From: CAZKBP01 sp964551015
Lineage (GTDB): Bacteria; Bacteroidota; Bacteroidia; Cytophagales; Microscillaceae
Assembly: GCA_964551015.1 (NCBI GenBank)
Contig: CAZKBP010000010.1
Location: 1 to 64,000, forward strand
Direction of reading: 5' to 3'
DNA length: 64,000 bases
Below, piece by piece: positions 17,477-27,200 of this stretch (the first letter of the stretch is position 1; every line of letters begins with the position of its first letter). A program made the translations under genes and the position numbers. A model generated the notes under the pieces. It was not told the origin of the DNA. It worked only from the letters and a program-made list of their open reading frames with translations, and ran no database searches.

Positions 17477-20400
17477 ATGTATCAATTACTCAACTCAACC
17501 AAGACCAACTGGCGGCTCCCACGAGCTTGGAGCCAGCTAAGTAGTTTGGTCTTGATGATGCTTTTACTGCCTGTGGCTGTGTTTAGCCAGGCGGACTTCG
17601 TACTGAACGGTCCTGATCAAGTAAACCAAGGAGAGACCTTTGATGTAGTCATCGAGGTGCAGGCTGGAAGCCAGCAAATAGATTTGGCTGAAATCCACCT
17701 GAACTTTGATCCTAATGCTTTACAGGTCAACTCCATAACCTTTGAGGCAAGCAGTCTATTACCTAGCCCTTTGATCCTTGCTACATCTGATAATGCAGCA
17801 GGTACTGTAGATGCGGCTTATGGTAATTTCAGCTCTTTCCCCAGTGGTACTTTTGATTTCCTGACGATCAACTTTACGGCACAGGATGTAGATGCAGATA
17901 TAATCTCTGACTTGACATTTAACTTTGTGTTTCCCAAAGAAACAATTATGACCTTCGGTGGTAATAACGTGTTGGATGAAGCCAACCCTAAGAGTATTGC
18001 CATCATAGATACTGACGCTCCCGAGCTCCCCACCGAGCTTTATATCAACGCCGGTGATGAAGACATTACGGCTCCCAATGTAGATGGAATGGATAAGACC
18101 TTTATCTCAAATGATGAACTTTTTACCAACGAAGCAAATACGGTCAATACCTCGGCTGATATCAACGGAGTAGAGGGAACTCTGGAAGATCTTTTCCAAT
18201 CAGAATACTTCGCAGGTGGGAACAATGATCTGATCTTCTCTGCCCCGATTGCCAATGGTACTTACATTGTAGATATTTATCTGGTGGAATCCTTCTTCGG
18301 GGTAGCCACCAGCAATAGCGCTCAGAACAATGCGGAGGCAGGATCTCGTCTATTTGATATTCAGATAGAAGGAGGTAATTTGGAAGCGGACAATGTAGAC
18401 CTCTTTGCTCAGTTTGGGCCAGCTAATCCGGCTATTCTGAGCTTTCCCGTGGAGGTTACCGACGAAACTTTGGATATCACCTTCCTAGATCAAGTAGCTA
18501 ATAATCCCAAAGTAAATGCCATCGCCGTCCGTTCTGGGAATCAGCCAGGGATTACCTTCCCTACTTTGGCGGCCATCAATGATGTAAGCATCTCGGCCAA
18601 TGAGACAGAAACCATCGATCTCGTCGCAAACGGGCAAACCGGATTTGATTTTATCGTAACCAACACGAGCGGAGTAGTCCAGAGCGGTCAGAATTTTGTA
18701 TCTCTGGATGGTAATCAAATTCAGATTAACCCCAACGGAGGCAATGTGGGAGAGTTTATCGTAACGGCCTCCGTTTTTAACAGTGAGGGAGGCTCAGCGG
18801 CACAAGCCTTTAACCTGACTATTACCGAGTCTACCACGGCTAATACTGCTCCTACTCTGAACCTCAATACCGATCCCAAGCAGGTAAATGAAGGAGCATC
18901 CTTGAATGTACCTTTCACAGCCAGCGATAGCGAAACTCCTGAGCAAGTAAATGTCGAGGCTGCCATCGAGGGGCCTGATGATAATGCCAGCGTAAGCATA
19001 GTGGATAATAACATCGTAGTAAGTACTCAGGATGGCTCCGGCGGTAATACTTACACCGTGACGGTCACCGCTACTGACCCTGACGAAGCTTCTGATGTAG
19101 CAACCTTCACAGTTGATGTAATCGCACCTGTTACTCTGCCTACTGAGGTGTATATCAACGTAGGTGGCGACGAGTACACAACTGTAGGCGATCTGCTGAA
19201 TGCTCCGGCGGGTACTACTTTCCAAGCCGATGACTTCTTTGCCAATGGAGGAGCCTTCGACAATAACAATGAAATTGCCGGTACGGAAGATGATCTCCTC
19301 TTTCAGACCGAGCGTTTTAACGCTAACCTAACCTACAATGTCCCTGTACAGAATGGTACTTACAGCGTAACGCTTTACTTTGCTGAACTCTTCTTTGGCG
19401 TAAGCCCCGGTGCTTCTGGTGCCCGGGTGTTTGATATAGATGTAGACGGAGATGGCAGTACCGAGGATGTCAACATCTTTGAGCGTATCGGCCCCTTGAA
19501 AGCTGGAGCTATCGCTTTCAATAATATACAAGTAGACGACCAGTCGCTCGATATTATCTTATCAGCTTCATCCAATAATGGTAAGCTCAGTGCTATCTGT
19601 ATCCAGCAAGGAAATGGAACGGTAGATACCCAAGCCCCTGATATCACCTTAAATGGAGAAAATCCCCTAAACCTTAACGTTGGCGATACTTACAACGAGC
19701 CAGGGGCTACGGCACAGGACAACATTGATGGAAATTTGACGGCTCAGCTGGTTATCGACAACAGTGCTGTAAACACGAGCGTAGCAGGTAACTACCTCGT
19801 GAGCTATACTTCTACCGACCTAGCAGGTAATACCAATACAGTAAATCGCACGGTGAGTGTCAGTACTGCTCCTCCTACAGGAGAGCCACAAGCCTTGGTA
19901 CAAATCAATACGCCCAATAATAACATCCTCAATTCTAGTACTTTCGGGGGTGGATTTATTATTGAGAATACTTCTCCCGTTGGTTCTAATCAAGAGATCA
20001 CCAGTGTTACTTTTGATTTGAGTACGGCGGTGTATCCGAATATGGTCTTTGACCCAGCAGGAACAGCCGGAGACGCTCTGGGCGGTGGCCTAGAGGCCGT
20101 GAGTGGTGCGGTTGTTACTGGTTTTATGGTTCCTGCCAACGACGAAGTTGATCCTTTCTCTGACCCTCGTGGCAACGGCGGTTTTGATAGAGCGACGGTT
20201 AATTTCAATGACTTTGAGCCAGGCGAAAGTTTTGAGTTCAAGGTAGATGTTGATCCTACCAGCATTGAGGGAGGCTCTACCGAAGGAAACGCAGGAGCCG
20301 TATCTGGTTTAGAGCTACTCGGAGCTACCGTAACGGTAACTTTTAATGGAAATAACACCTTGCCTTCTGTCAGAACCTTTCGCATCGAGAATAGCAATAA

Positions 20401-23400
20401 AGGCTCTCAGAATATTGCTAAGACCACAGCTCCTAACGCTGATCTTTTCTTAGATTTGGGAGTGAGCACGATTACCAATGGTCGTTTCCAAGATGTAGTA
20501 ACGGATAATCCTAACTTTGATAATGCTTTCCTGATTGATAATTTCGGAGAAAATAACAATGCCGAGGTCGAGATTACCATCTTAAAGAGCGAACTAGACT
20601 TAGCAGGAAGCAGTAATACCGTGGATGATATGTTTGAGGCCAACAAGGTAGTTGCCGTAGATGAAATCATCACGAATATAGGAGGAACCTCAACCCCAAT
20701 CGGTATCGAGCTGGAAAACGCCGAAAATGGAGACTTATTCTATGTTGTAGCCGCCATCCGCAACGCAGACGGTAGTGCCAGTGAGCTAACGGATATCTAC
20801 CGAGTGAAGATCGACAATATACCTCCTCCTACCAGTCAGCTTCTTTTCTTTAATGAAGCAGAAGAAGAAATTACCGAAATAGATGTAACTCTGGTACAAG
20901 GAGAGCAGATCGAGTTGCTCATCGGAGTAGAGCTAGACAATAGCGATAAGCCTTTCAATACCGATAACAGTGAGAATGTGTCTTGGATCGCCGCCAGTAG
21001 TTCTTTCTCTGGCCCAGATGGAGGTCTCAATACCGTTTTTGTAAACACCTCAGACGGGGAAGGCGGAGAGCTAGCGCCGGGTGAATATACGGGTCAGCTT
21101 ACCTCACAGGGCTTTTTCAGTGATCTTGAGGCAGAAGGAATCATTCTCGATGGTGTACTCACCGTGAATCTGACTGTGTTGCCTGTCTCTCCTCCCACCA
21201 GTCAGCTTCTTTTCTTTAATGAAGCAGAAGAAGAAATTACTGAAATAGACGTGACTTTGGTACAAGGAGAGCAAATCGAGTTGCTCATCGGAGTAGAGCT
21301 AGACAATAGCGATGAGCCTTTCAATACCGATAACAGTGAGAATGTGTCTTGGATCGCGGCCAGTAGTTCTTTCTCTGGCCCAGATGGAGGTCTCAATACC
21401 ATTTTTGTAAACACCTCAGACGGGGAAGGCGGAGAGCTAGCGCCAGGCGAATACACAGGTCAGCTTACCTCACAGGGCTTTTTCAGTGATCTTGAGGCAG
21501 AAGCAATCATTTTGGATGGGGTACTTACGGTCAACCTCACCGTACTACCCGCCACGACGACTCGTCAGATTGTATATAGAGATGCAAACGACAACATCAT
21601 CCAAAATAACGTGCTCAACCTGTCGGTAGTACAAGGTACTAACCTACAAACGGCTTTATTCTTGGAGTTGGATAATGGTGAAGAAGGTTTTTCTACGTCT
21701 AATGAGGTAGATGGTGATTTTATCGCCGTTTCTAGCTCTTTCAACGGTGGTTTTAACGATCTCTTTATTGATGCCACGAACCTACCCCTGGGTATTTCTA
21801 CGGGTACCATTACTTCGGAAGCCTTCTTCAATTTTGAGAATCCTAATGAGGTGATCGAGACCGGAGTACTTACCGTCAATGTGAACGTAACTCCTGCCAG
21901 TACAGCCCCACAAGTAACCGCACTGAATGTAATCAACGCACAGACTAATCAATTTGCTTTTACCCTAGAAAATGGCGATGAGATTGATCTGAACGACTTC
22001 CCTGGCGGGTTCACCATTGAGGCGGTTGCCAATGGACAAACCGAGAGCGTGCAGTTTAGCGGTGCTTCTGATCGATCAGAGAATGTGCCTCCTTACGCTG
22101 CGGCGGGCGATTCACCCCTTGGTGATTTTATAGCACTTAATTTGGGTACGGGTAACTTTACCATTACCGCCACGCCTTTTGCACTAAACAACACCGCGGG
22201 CGATCCTGGGCAAGCCCTCACCCGAAATTTCTCCGTAATACAAGGGATCACGCCTCCACCACCGCCTAATGGTTTCCCCCGCTTGGTATTGATCAACACG
22301 GCCACTCAGCAAGTAATTGGCCTTGTCAATGGAGCTACCATTGATCGAGATGACCTAGATCAAAGAGGTATTGTCTTGGAGACACAGCCGAACAACATCG
22401 GCGCGCTGGTTACTTTCCAACTCAATGGTCTGTTTGCCAAAACCGAAGGATTGCCTCCTTACTCTATCGCTGGCGATAACAATGCCAATGGCAACATTTT
22501 CCCCATTACACAGGAAGCAAACGCCATTAGTCGAGTCGTAGATGGAAATAATACGGTACGTGCCTTCGGAGGTGCTATTGATATCAGTGCTACCTTCACG
22601 GTAGAAGATGATGGCATTACGCCGCCACCGTCAGGAGCTGTTCTTAACTTAGTGAATACTAATAACAACGCAGTGATCGGCAATCTGGCAGGTGCAACCA
22701 TTGACATCAATGATGTAGACGAAAGAGGAATCGTATTTGTACCCGCAGGTAGCATCAGTGGCAACGTAATTTTTACGCTCAATGGTCAGTTTGCCAATGC
22801 TGAAAGCGTAGCTCCTTTCTCTATCGCAGGGGATGTAGGAAACAATATCAACCCGTTAACGACTGAACTACGTGATGCGGGTAGCCCTAGCGATAAATTG
22901 GTGAATGGTACCAATACCTTGACGGTCACAAACAATGGTGCAACCTTACTTTCGGTGCAGTTCACCGTAGTCGGAGGTATAACCCCACCACCTTCTGATT
23001 TCCCCCGCTTTGAAATCGTAAATACGAGCAATCAAGACGAGATTGGGAACCTGAGTGGAGCCACCATCAATACTAGCCAACTAAGCCAACGCGGTATTGT
23101 ACTCAAAACGCAACCTGCTAACCTCAACACCGTGATTACCTTCCAGTTGAATGGGGTAAATGTAGCCTTTGAAGGTCAGATCCCTTACTCCCTAGCTGGG
23201 GATATCAACAACGGAAACACCATCAAAGCACTTAGCACTTCTAATCCCGTGTTGAGTAACCTGCAATCAGGAAGCAACACGCTCAGAGCTTTTGGGGGGG
23301 GGATAGATCTCACCGTAAACTTCAATATCGCTGGTGGACTGAGTGCCCGTGCTACGGAACCCCAAGCGGCAGACACGGGCGAGGAAATAGCCTCACCCAA

Positions 23401-23656
23401 TGTTATGAACACTTATCCAAATCCTTTCTCCCAAGGAGCTGTCTTCGTAGAAATGTCTAGCGAGGTAAAAGGATTCGTTAATTACAGTGTGGTAGATGCT
23501 AGTGGAAGAGTAGTCGCCACGGGTCGTTTGGATGCTGGTGCGGGCAAGTCTCGCCTTGAAATTGATCTGACTGGCAAATCGTTAAGCCAAGGTACACTAT
23601 ATCTTCGCTTAGAAGGTGAGAATCTTCAAACGATTCAACGCTTGCAGAAGAGATAA
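17477..23656 (+). CDS. Giant T9SS-secreted surface protein with cohesin-like and malectin domains
   Basis: A 2059-residue secreted protein. A signal peptide (about 1-38) leads into a cohesin-like domain (40-185), malectin-like carbohydrate-binding domain (190-355), Ig/cadherin-like domains (358-555), second malectin-like domain (555-715), a DUF5011-like Ig fold (717-800), an unassigned region (805-1115), two nearly identical 122-residue repeats (1116-1359) with a diverged third copy, about four related linker-type Ig domains with PPYSIAGD-like motifs (1476-1955), and a type A T9SS sorting domain (NTYPNPF, about 1975-2059). T9SS carries such proteins across the outer membrane and removes the tail. 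The frame opens at TTG 17429, but ATG 17477 leads directly into the signal peptide. A role in polysaccharide binding or adhesion is inferred. Confidence 0.88.
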   Translation: MYQLLNSTKTNWRLPRAWSQLSSLVLMMLLLPVAVFSQADFVLNGPDQVNQGETFDVVIEVQAGSQQIDLAEIHLNFDPNALQVNSITFEASSLLPSPLILATSDNAAGTVDAAYGNFSSFPSGTFDFLTINFTAQDVDADIISDLTFNFVFPKETIMTFGGNNVLDEANPKSIAIIDTDAPELPTELYINAGDEDITAPNVDGMDKTFISNDELFTNEANTVNTSADINGVEGTLEDLFQSEYFAGGNNDLIFSAPIANGTYIVDIYLVESFFGVATSNSAQNNAEAGSRLFDIQIEGGNLEADNVDLFAQFGPANPAILSFPVEVTDETLDITFLDQVANNPKVNAIAVRSGNQPGITFPTLAAINDVSISANETETIDLVANGQTGFDFIVTNTSGVVQSGQNFVSLDGNQIQINPNGGNVGEFIVTASVFNSEGGSAAQAFNLTITESTTANTAPTLNLNTDPKQVNEGASLNVPFTASDSETPEQVNVEAAIEGPDDNASVSIVDNNIVVSTQDGSGGNTYTVTVTATDPDEASDVATFTVDVIAPVTLPTEVYINVGGDEYTTVGDLLNAPAGTTFQADDFFANGGAFDNNNEIAGTEDDLLFQTERFNANLTYNVPVQNGTYSVTLYFAELFFGVSPGASGARVFDIDVDGDGSTEDVNIFERIGPLKAGAIAFNNIQVDDQSLDIILSASSNNGKLSAICIQQGNGTVDTQAPDITLNGENPLNLNVGDTYNEPGATAQDNIDGNLTAQLVIDNSAVNTSVAGNYLVSYTSTDLAGNTNTVNRTVSVSTAPPTGEPQALVQINTPNNNILNSSTFGGGFIIENTSPVGSNQEITSVTFDLSTAVYPNMVFDPAGTAGDALGGGLEAVSGAVVTGFMVPANDEVDPFSDPRGNGGFDRATVNFNDFEPGESFEFKVDVDPTSIEGGSTEGNAGAVSGLELLGATVTVTFNGNNTLPSVRTFRIENSNKGSQNIAKTTAPNADLFLDLGVSTITNGRFQDVVTDNPNFDNAFLIDNFGENNNAEVEITILKSELDLAGSSNTVDDMFEANKVVAVDEIITNIGGTSTPIGIELENAENGDLFYVVAAIRNADGSASELTDIYRVKIDNIPPPTSQLLFFNEAEEEITEIDVTLVQGEQIELLIGVELDNSDKPFNTDNSENVSWIAASSSFSGPDGGLNTVFVNTSDGEGGELAPGEYTGQLTSQGFFSDLEAEGIILDGVLTVNLTVLPVSPPTSQLLFFNEAEEEITEIDVTLVQGEQIELLIGVELDNSDEPFNTDNSENVSWIAASSSFSGPDGGLNTIFVNTSDGEGGELAPGEYTGQLTSQGFFSDLEAEAIILDGVLTVNLTVLPATTTRQIVYRDANDNIIQNNVLNLSVVQGTNLQTALFLELDNGEEGFSTSNEVDGDFIAVSSSFNGGFNDLFIDATNLPLGISTGTITSEAFFNFENPNEVIETGVLTVNVNVTPASTAPQVTALNVINAQTNQFAFTLENGDEIDLNDFPGGFTIEAVANGQTESVQFSGASDRSENVPPYAAAGDSPLGDFIALNLGTGNFTITATPFALNNTAGDPGQALTRNFSVIQGITPPPPPNGFPRLVLINTATQQVIGLVNGATIDRDDLDQRGIVLETQPNNIGALVTFQLNGLFAKTEGLPPYSIAGDNNANGNIFPITQEANAISRVVDGNNTVRAFGGAIDISATFTVEDDGITPPPSGAVLNLVNTNNNAVIGNLAGATIDINDVDERGIVFVPAGSISGNVIFTLNGQFANAESVAPFSIAGDVGNNINPLTTELRDAGSPSDKLVNGTNTLTVTNNGATLLSVQFTVVGGITPPPSDFPRFEIVNTSNQDEIGNLSGATINTSQLSQRGIVLKTQPANLNTVITFQLNGVNVAFEGQIPYSLAGDINNGNTIKALSTSNPVLSNLQSGSNTLRAFGGGIDLTVNFNIAGGLSARATEPQAADTGEEIASPNVMNTYPNPFSQGAVFVEMSSEVKGFVNYSVVDASGRVVATGRLDAGAGKSRLEIDLTGKSLSQGTLYLRLEGENLQTIQRLQKR
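20822..21553 (+). repeat. Two tandem 366-base in-frame repeats
   Basis: Copies at about 20822-21187 and 21188-21553 encode 122-residue units that differ at only about three residues in the compared region (Lys/Glu, Val/Ile, Gly/Ala). Each begins near TSQLLFFNEAEEEITE. Many differences between the copies are synonymous. A third, strongly diverged unit follows to about 21900. Confidence 0.9.
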
Positions 23657-23683
23657 GTAAGAAATTAAAATATCTCTAGAACC

Positions 23684-23718
23684 AAAAGAAGCTTCTAAAA
23701 CAGGAGCTTCTTTTTTTT
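23684..23718 (+). terminator. Terminator after the 2059-residue protein gene
   Basis: AAAAGAAGCT (23684-23693) pairs with AGCTTCTTTT (23705-23714), extended by two inner pairs, and the 3' arm runs into eight T. It lies 28 bases after the stop codon. Confidence 0.85.
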
Positions 23719-23961
23719 GTGTGCATATTCTTGATCAGCAGAAAAGTACAAATTTATATCTATGATTTTGCTAAAAGTATTGATGTAATAAAATTGCATA
23801 TTTCTAAGATTTAAAGTATCGTTCTCCTGACAAAATCAGCCAGAAAATAAAAAATCACATCTCAAATTCGAGTAAGAACCTTTGCAAGTTTTAAATTAAA
23901 CCACTAATTGTTTTATTCACCCTACTAGATCAACCATTCGCAGAAAAAAAGTAGAAATTAC
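23719..23961. other. AT-rich spacer in the surface-protein cluster
   Basis: AT-rich sequence between the terminator and the next promoter. No reading frame, RNA gene or strong repeat was recognised. Confidence 0.5.
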
Positions 23962-23991
23962 TTGACTATTTTTTTCGGAAATGTTACCTTG
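23962..23991 (+). promoter_or_regulatory. Promoter of the 2214-residue protein gene
   Basis: TTGAC at 23962 and TACCTTG at 23985-23991, with the same 23-base offset as the promoter at 16599. The predicted leader to ATG 24295 is about 300 bases. Confidence 0.5.
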
Positions 23992-24128
23992 TAATTAATC
24001 ATTCAAAATTTAAATCTTTCCCTAAACATCTTATAAATAAGAGCTTTTTGGGAAATGAAAAATTTTGAAGCTATGCGTCAAAATATAAATCTGTGAATCT
24101 CATGAGGACTTCTAAAGACCTTTAATCT

Positions 24129-24176
24129 CCAGTCCCACTCCTAACAATGAGGAGAGGCAGACTGGTTTTTTTATTT
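24129..24176 (+). terminator. Terminator-like hairpin inside the 5' leader
   Basis: CCAGTC (24129-24134) pairs with GACTGG (24160-24165), with inner CTCCT/AGGAG pairing, and is followed by TTTTTTTATTTTTT. It lies downstream of the predicted promoter and 119 bases before ATG 24295. It could end a short RNA or attenuate the downstream gene. A second perfect hairpin, ACTTACTG (24234-24241) with CAGTAAGT (24251-24258), follows it. Confidence 0.65.
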
Positions 24177-24294
24177 TTTAAGTCGTCCTCTGTAAGCACT
24201 CTTCTTCTGCGACACCCTGAAAACTATGTAGTCACTTACTGCCACTGGTACAGTAAGTATTTTATTCATTTAACCTCTATTCAAAAATCAAACT

Positions 24295-27200
24295 ATGCGA
24301 TTTCAATCGACCGACCTAACTCTTAGGGCGTTACGTGTCTGTGGGCACCTATCGTCAGTTATGCAACTGTTCTCTCCGTATTTTTTGCGGAACACCTTTT
24401 TTATTTTCCTGTTTTTAAGCTCTATTCCATTACAAGCTCAAGTCATTGATTTTGATAATAAAGTATTGCAAAATGCTGGCATCCAAAGTGGCACGGCGCT
24501 GGAGTTTGGCCCGGATGGCAAACTGTACGTAGCACAGAGAAACGGAATTATCAAAGTACTGACCATCAATAAGCAGAGCAATGGTCAGTTTACGGTTACC
24601 AACAACCAATCACTAAATTTTGTCAAAAACATTCCCAATCACAATGACGATGGCACACTGAATCCAAGCGTTACCAGCCGTCAAGTAACCGGAATCACGG
24701 TGGGAGGTACCGCTCAGAATCCGGAGGTATACGTGAGTTCTAGCGATTTTCAAGTAGGAGCCGGCGGTGATGGTGGAGATATCAATTTAGATACGAATTC
24801 GGGAGTCATCACTCGGCTGAAGTGGACTGGTAGCTCTTGGGAAGTCATAGACCTTGTACGTGGGCTGCCACGCTCAGAAGAGAACCACGCTACCAATGGT
24901 ATGGAACTCGTCTTTACCCAAGGAAAAAAATACCTCATTGTTTGTAGCGGTGGCTTTACCAACGCGGGCTCCCCTTCGGCCAACTTTGCCTTTATCACTG
25001 AGTATGCCCTCTCTGGTGCAATACTGGCGATTGACCTGACTTCTGTGGAAGGGATGAGCACCAAGACCGATGGCTCCTCAGGTAGGAAATACAAGTACGA
25101 CCTGCCCACCCTCGATGATCCTACTCGCCCCAATACCAGCCCCGGCGTAGATGTAAACGATCCTTGGGGAGGTAATGATGGCCTCAATCAATCCAAACTC
25201 GTGGCAGGTGGCCCCGTGAAGATGTTTTCACCTGGCTATCGCAATGCTTACGATCTCGTCGTTACGCAAAAAGGAGCTGTTTACGTAACCGATAATGGAG
25301 CCAATGGCGGCTGGGGCGGCTATCCCAAGTTTGAGGCTCAATCTAATGTAAACAACAGCTATCGCCCCGGTGAGCCTGGTAGTAAGTTCACAGGTGACCC
25401 CGAAAATGGCGAAGTCCAAGTCAATAACCAAGACCATCTGAATTTAGTCACGACCAATATCGGTAGTTACAACTTTGGTAGTGTCTATGGAGGGCATCCT
25501 TGTCCTACTCGTGCCAATCCAAACGCTGGACTTTACACCCGAGGTACGCAAACGAGCGACCCAGGTGATACCGACAACGACGGAGCCACGGATGGTTATT
25601 TCCGCACGGTCAAGTATAATCCGGGCGCGCCCGGAGATGCAGGTAATCCGAAGCGTGCCCTACCCGCTGATTGGCCTCCGGTATCTGCTGGTCTGTTCAA
25701 TGTAGCCAACGCAGATTATCGCCAACCCGATCTAGACAATCCGAATGCCAATCCAGATGGAGCCGAAGATATTATTGTATTGGAATGGGGAACGAATACC
25801 AACGGTATTGATGAATACACAGCTTCTAACTTTGGAGGAGCCATGAAGGGGAACCTCATCGCTGGAAAAAACAATGGGAAACTACATCGGGTCGTCCTTA
25901 ATAACAATGGAACGGTAAACCAAGGGGCTACCGAATTGGATAAGTTCACAGTTGGCGGGAATCCTTTGGGGATTACTTGCCAAGGGGATAATGATATTTT
26001 CCCCGGTACGATTTGGGTAGCCAATTTTAACCAAAATCAAATTGTGATTCTTGACCCCAAAAGCGGGGGAGGAATCGCTTGTAACAATCCGGGCGGTAGC
26101 CCTAATGCCGATTTTGATGGAGATGGCTTCACCAATCAAGATGAAATTAGCAACAACACCGATCCTTGTGTCAGTGCTTCTCAACCAGATGATTATGACG
26201 GAGATAAAATTTCTGACCTCAATGATCCTAACGATGACAACGATAATCTGAATGATACTAACGATCCACTGCAAATCGGCCAACCCTACAATTTGCCCGT
26301 ATTCAATGAATTCCGCTCGGATGATGCTCCTTTTGATGGCTATCAGCAATTAGGAATCACCGGATTGATGAACAATGGCTCTACGCCCTGGTATCAATCT
26401 ATCGGATCAAAAGATGTACTCGGTGGAACCAGTGGTATCTTGAGCCTAAGTATTTCTTCTGCTACGGGTAACGCGAAGTCGAATAATCAAAAACAGGCTT
26501 ATCAATACGGGGTGAATGTGAATAGTAACTCTGGTAATATCGTGGTACAAGGACAGGTTGAATTTAATTCTTCTACACCTAATCAAAATGATGAGGGGCA
26601 CGGATTCTTTATTGGAGATGGATTTCAAAATAATTACATCAAAGCTTTTATCACCAATAATCAAACGCTCAAAGTAGAAGGCGAACTCAATGGCGTAAAT
26701 ATCAGTAATCTACCCAGTGCTACGCTCCCTACTTTATCGCAGGATGTGAATATTTTCTTTAAGATCAACACGTCCAATGCCCAAGTACAAGTCCAGTATG
26801 CCATCGGCAACAACAATCCTGTAAACGTGGGCAGTCCTTTTGCTGTGAATGGCTCCCTCAAAACGGCCATTCAGTCTAACACTAACCCACTCATCGTAGG
26901 TGTGATCGCTCATTCTAATGACACAGAGTACTTGGCGATCTTTGACTTCCTGAATGTCTACCAAGAAGGACAGACCGACTTGGGCGTTCTCTATCGAGTC
27001 AACGCAGGAGGCTCACAACTCAGTGGCAATGGTGGCAAAAATTGGGAAGCAGATAATAAACAATACATAACCGCGGGTGGTAATTTTACGGCCGCCAATG
27101 GTTCTAATATTGCCAATGTACCCGCCGGTGTTCCGATGGCTCTCTTCCAAACCGAGCGATGGGATCAAGGAGGTAGCTCTGATTCACAGGAGATGAAATG

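Noticed and set aside
20822..21553. CRISPR-like direct repeats
   Set aside because: The repeat unit is 366 bases, in frame and coding; there are no short repeats with unique spacers anywhere in the window.
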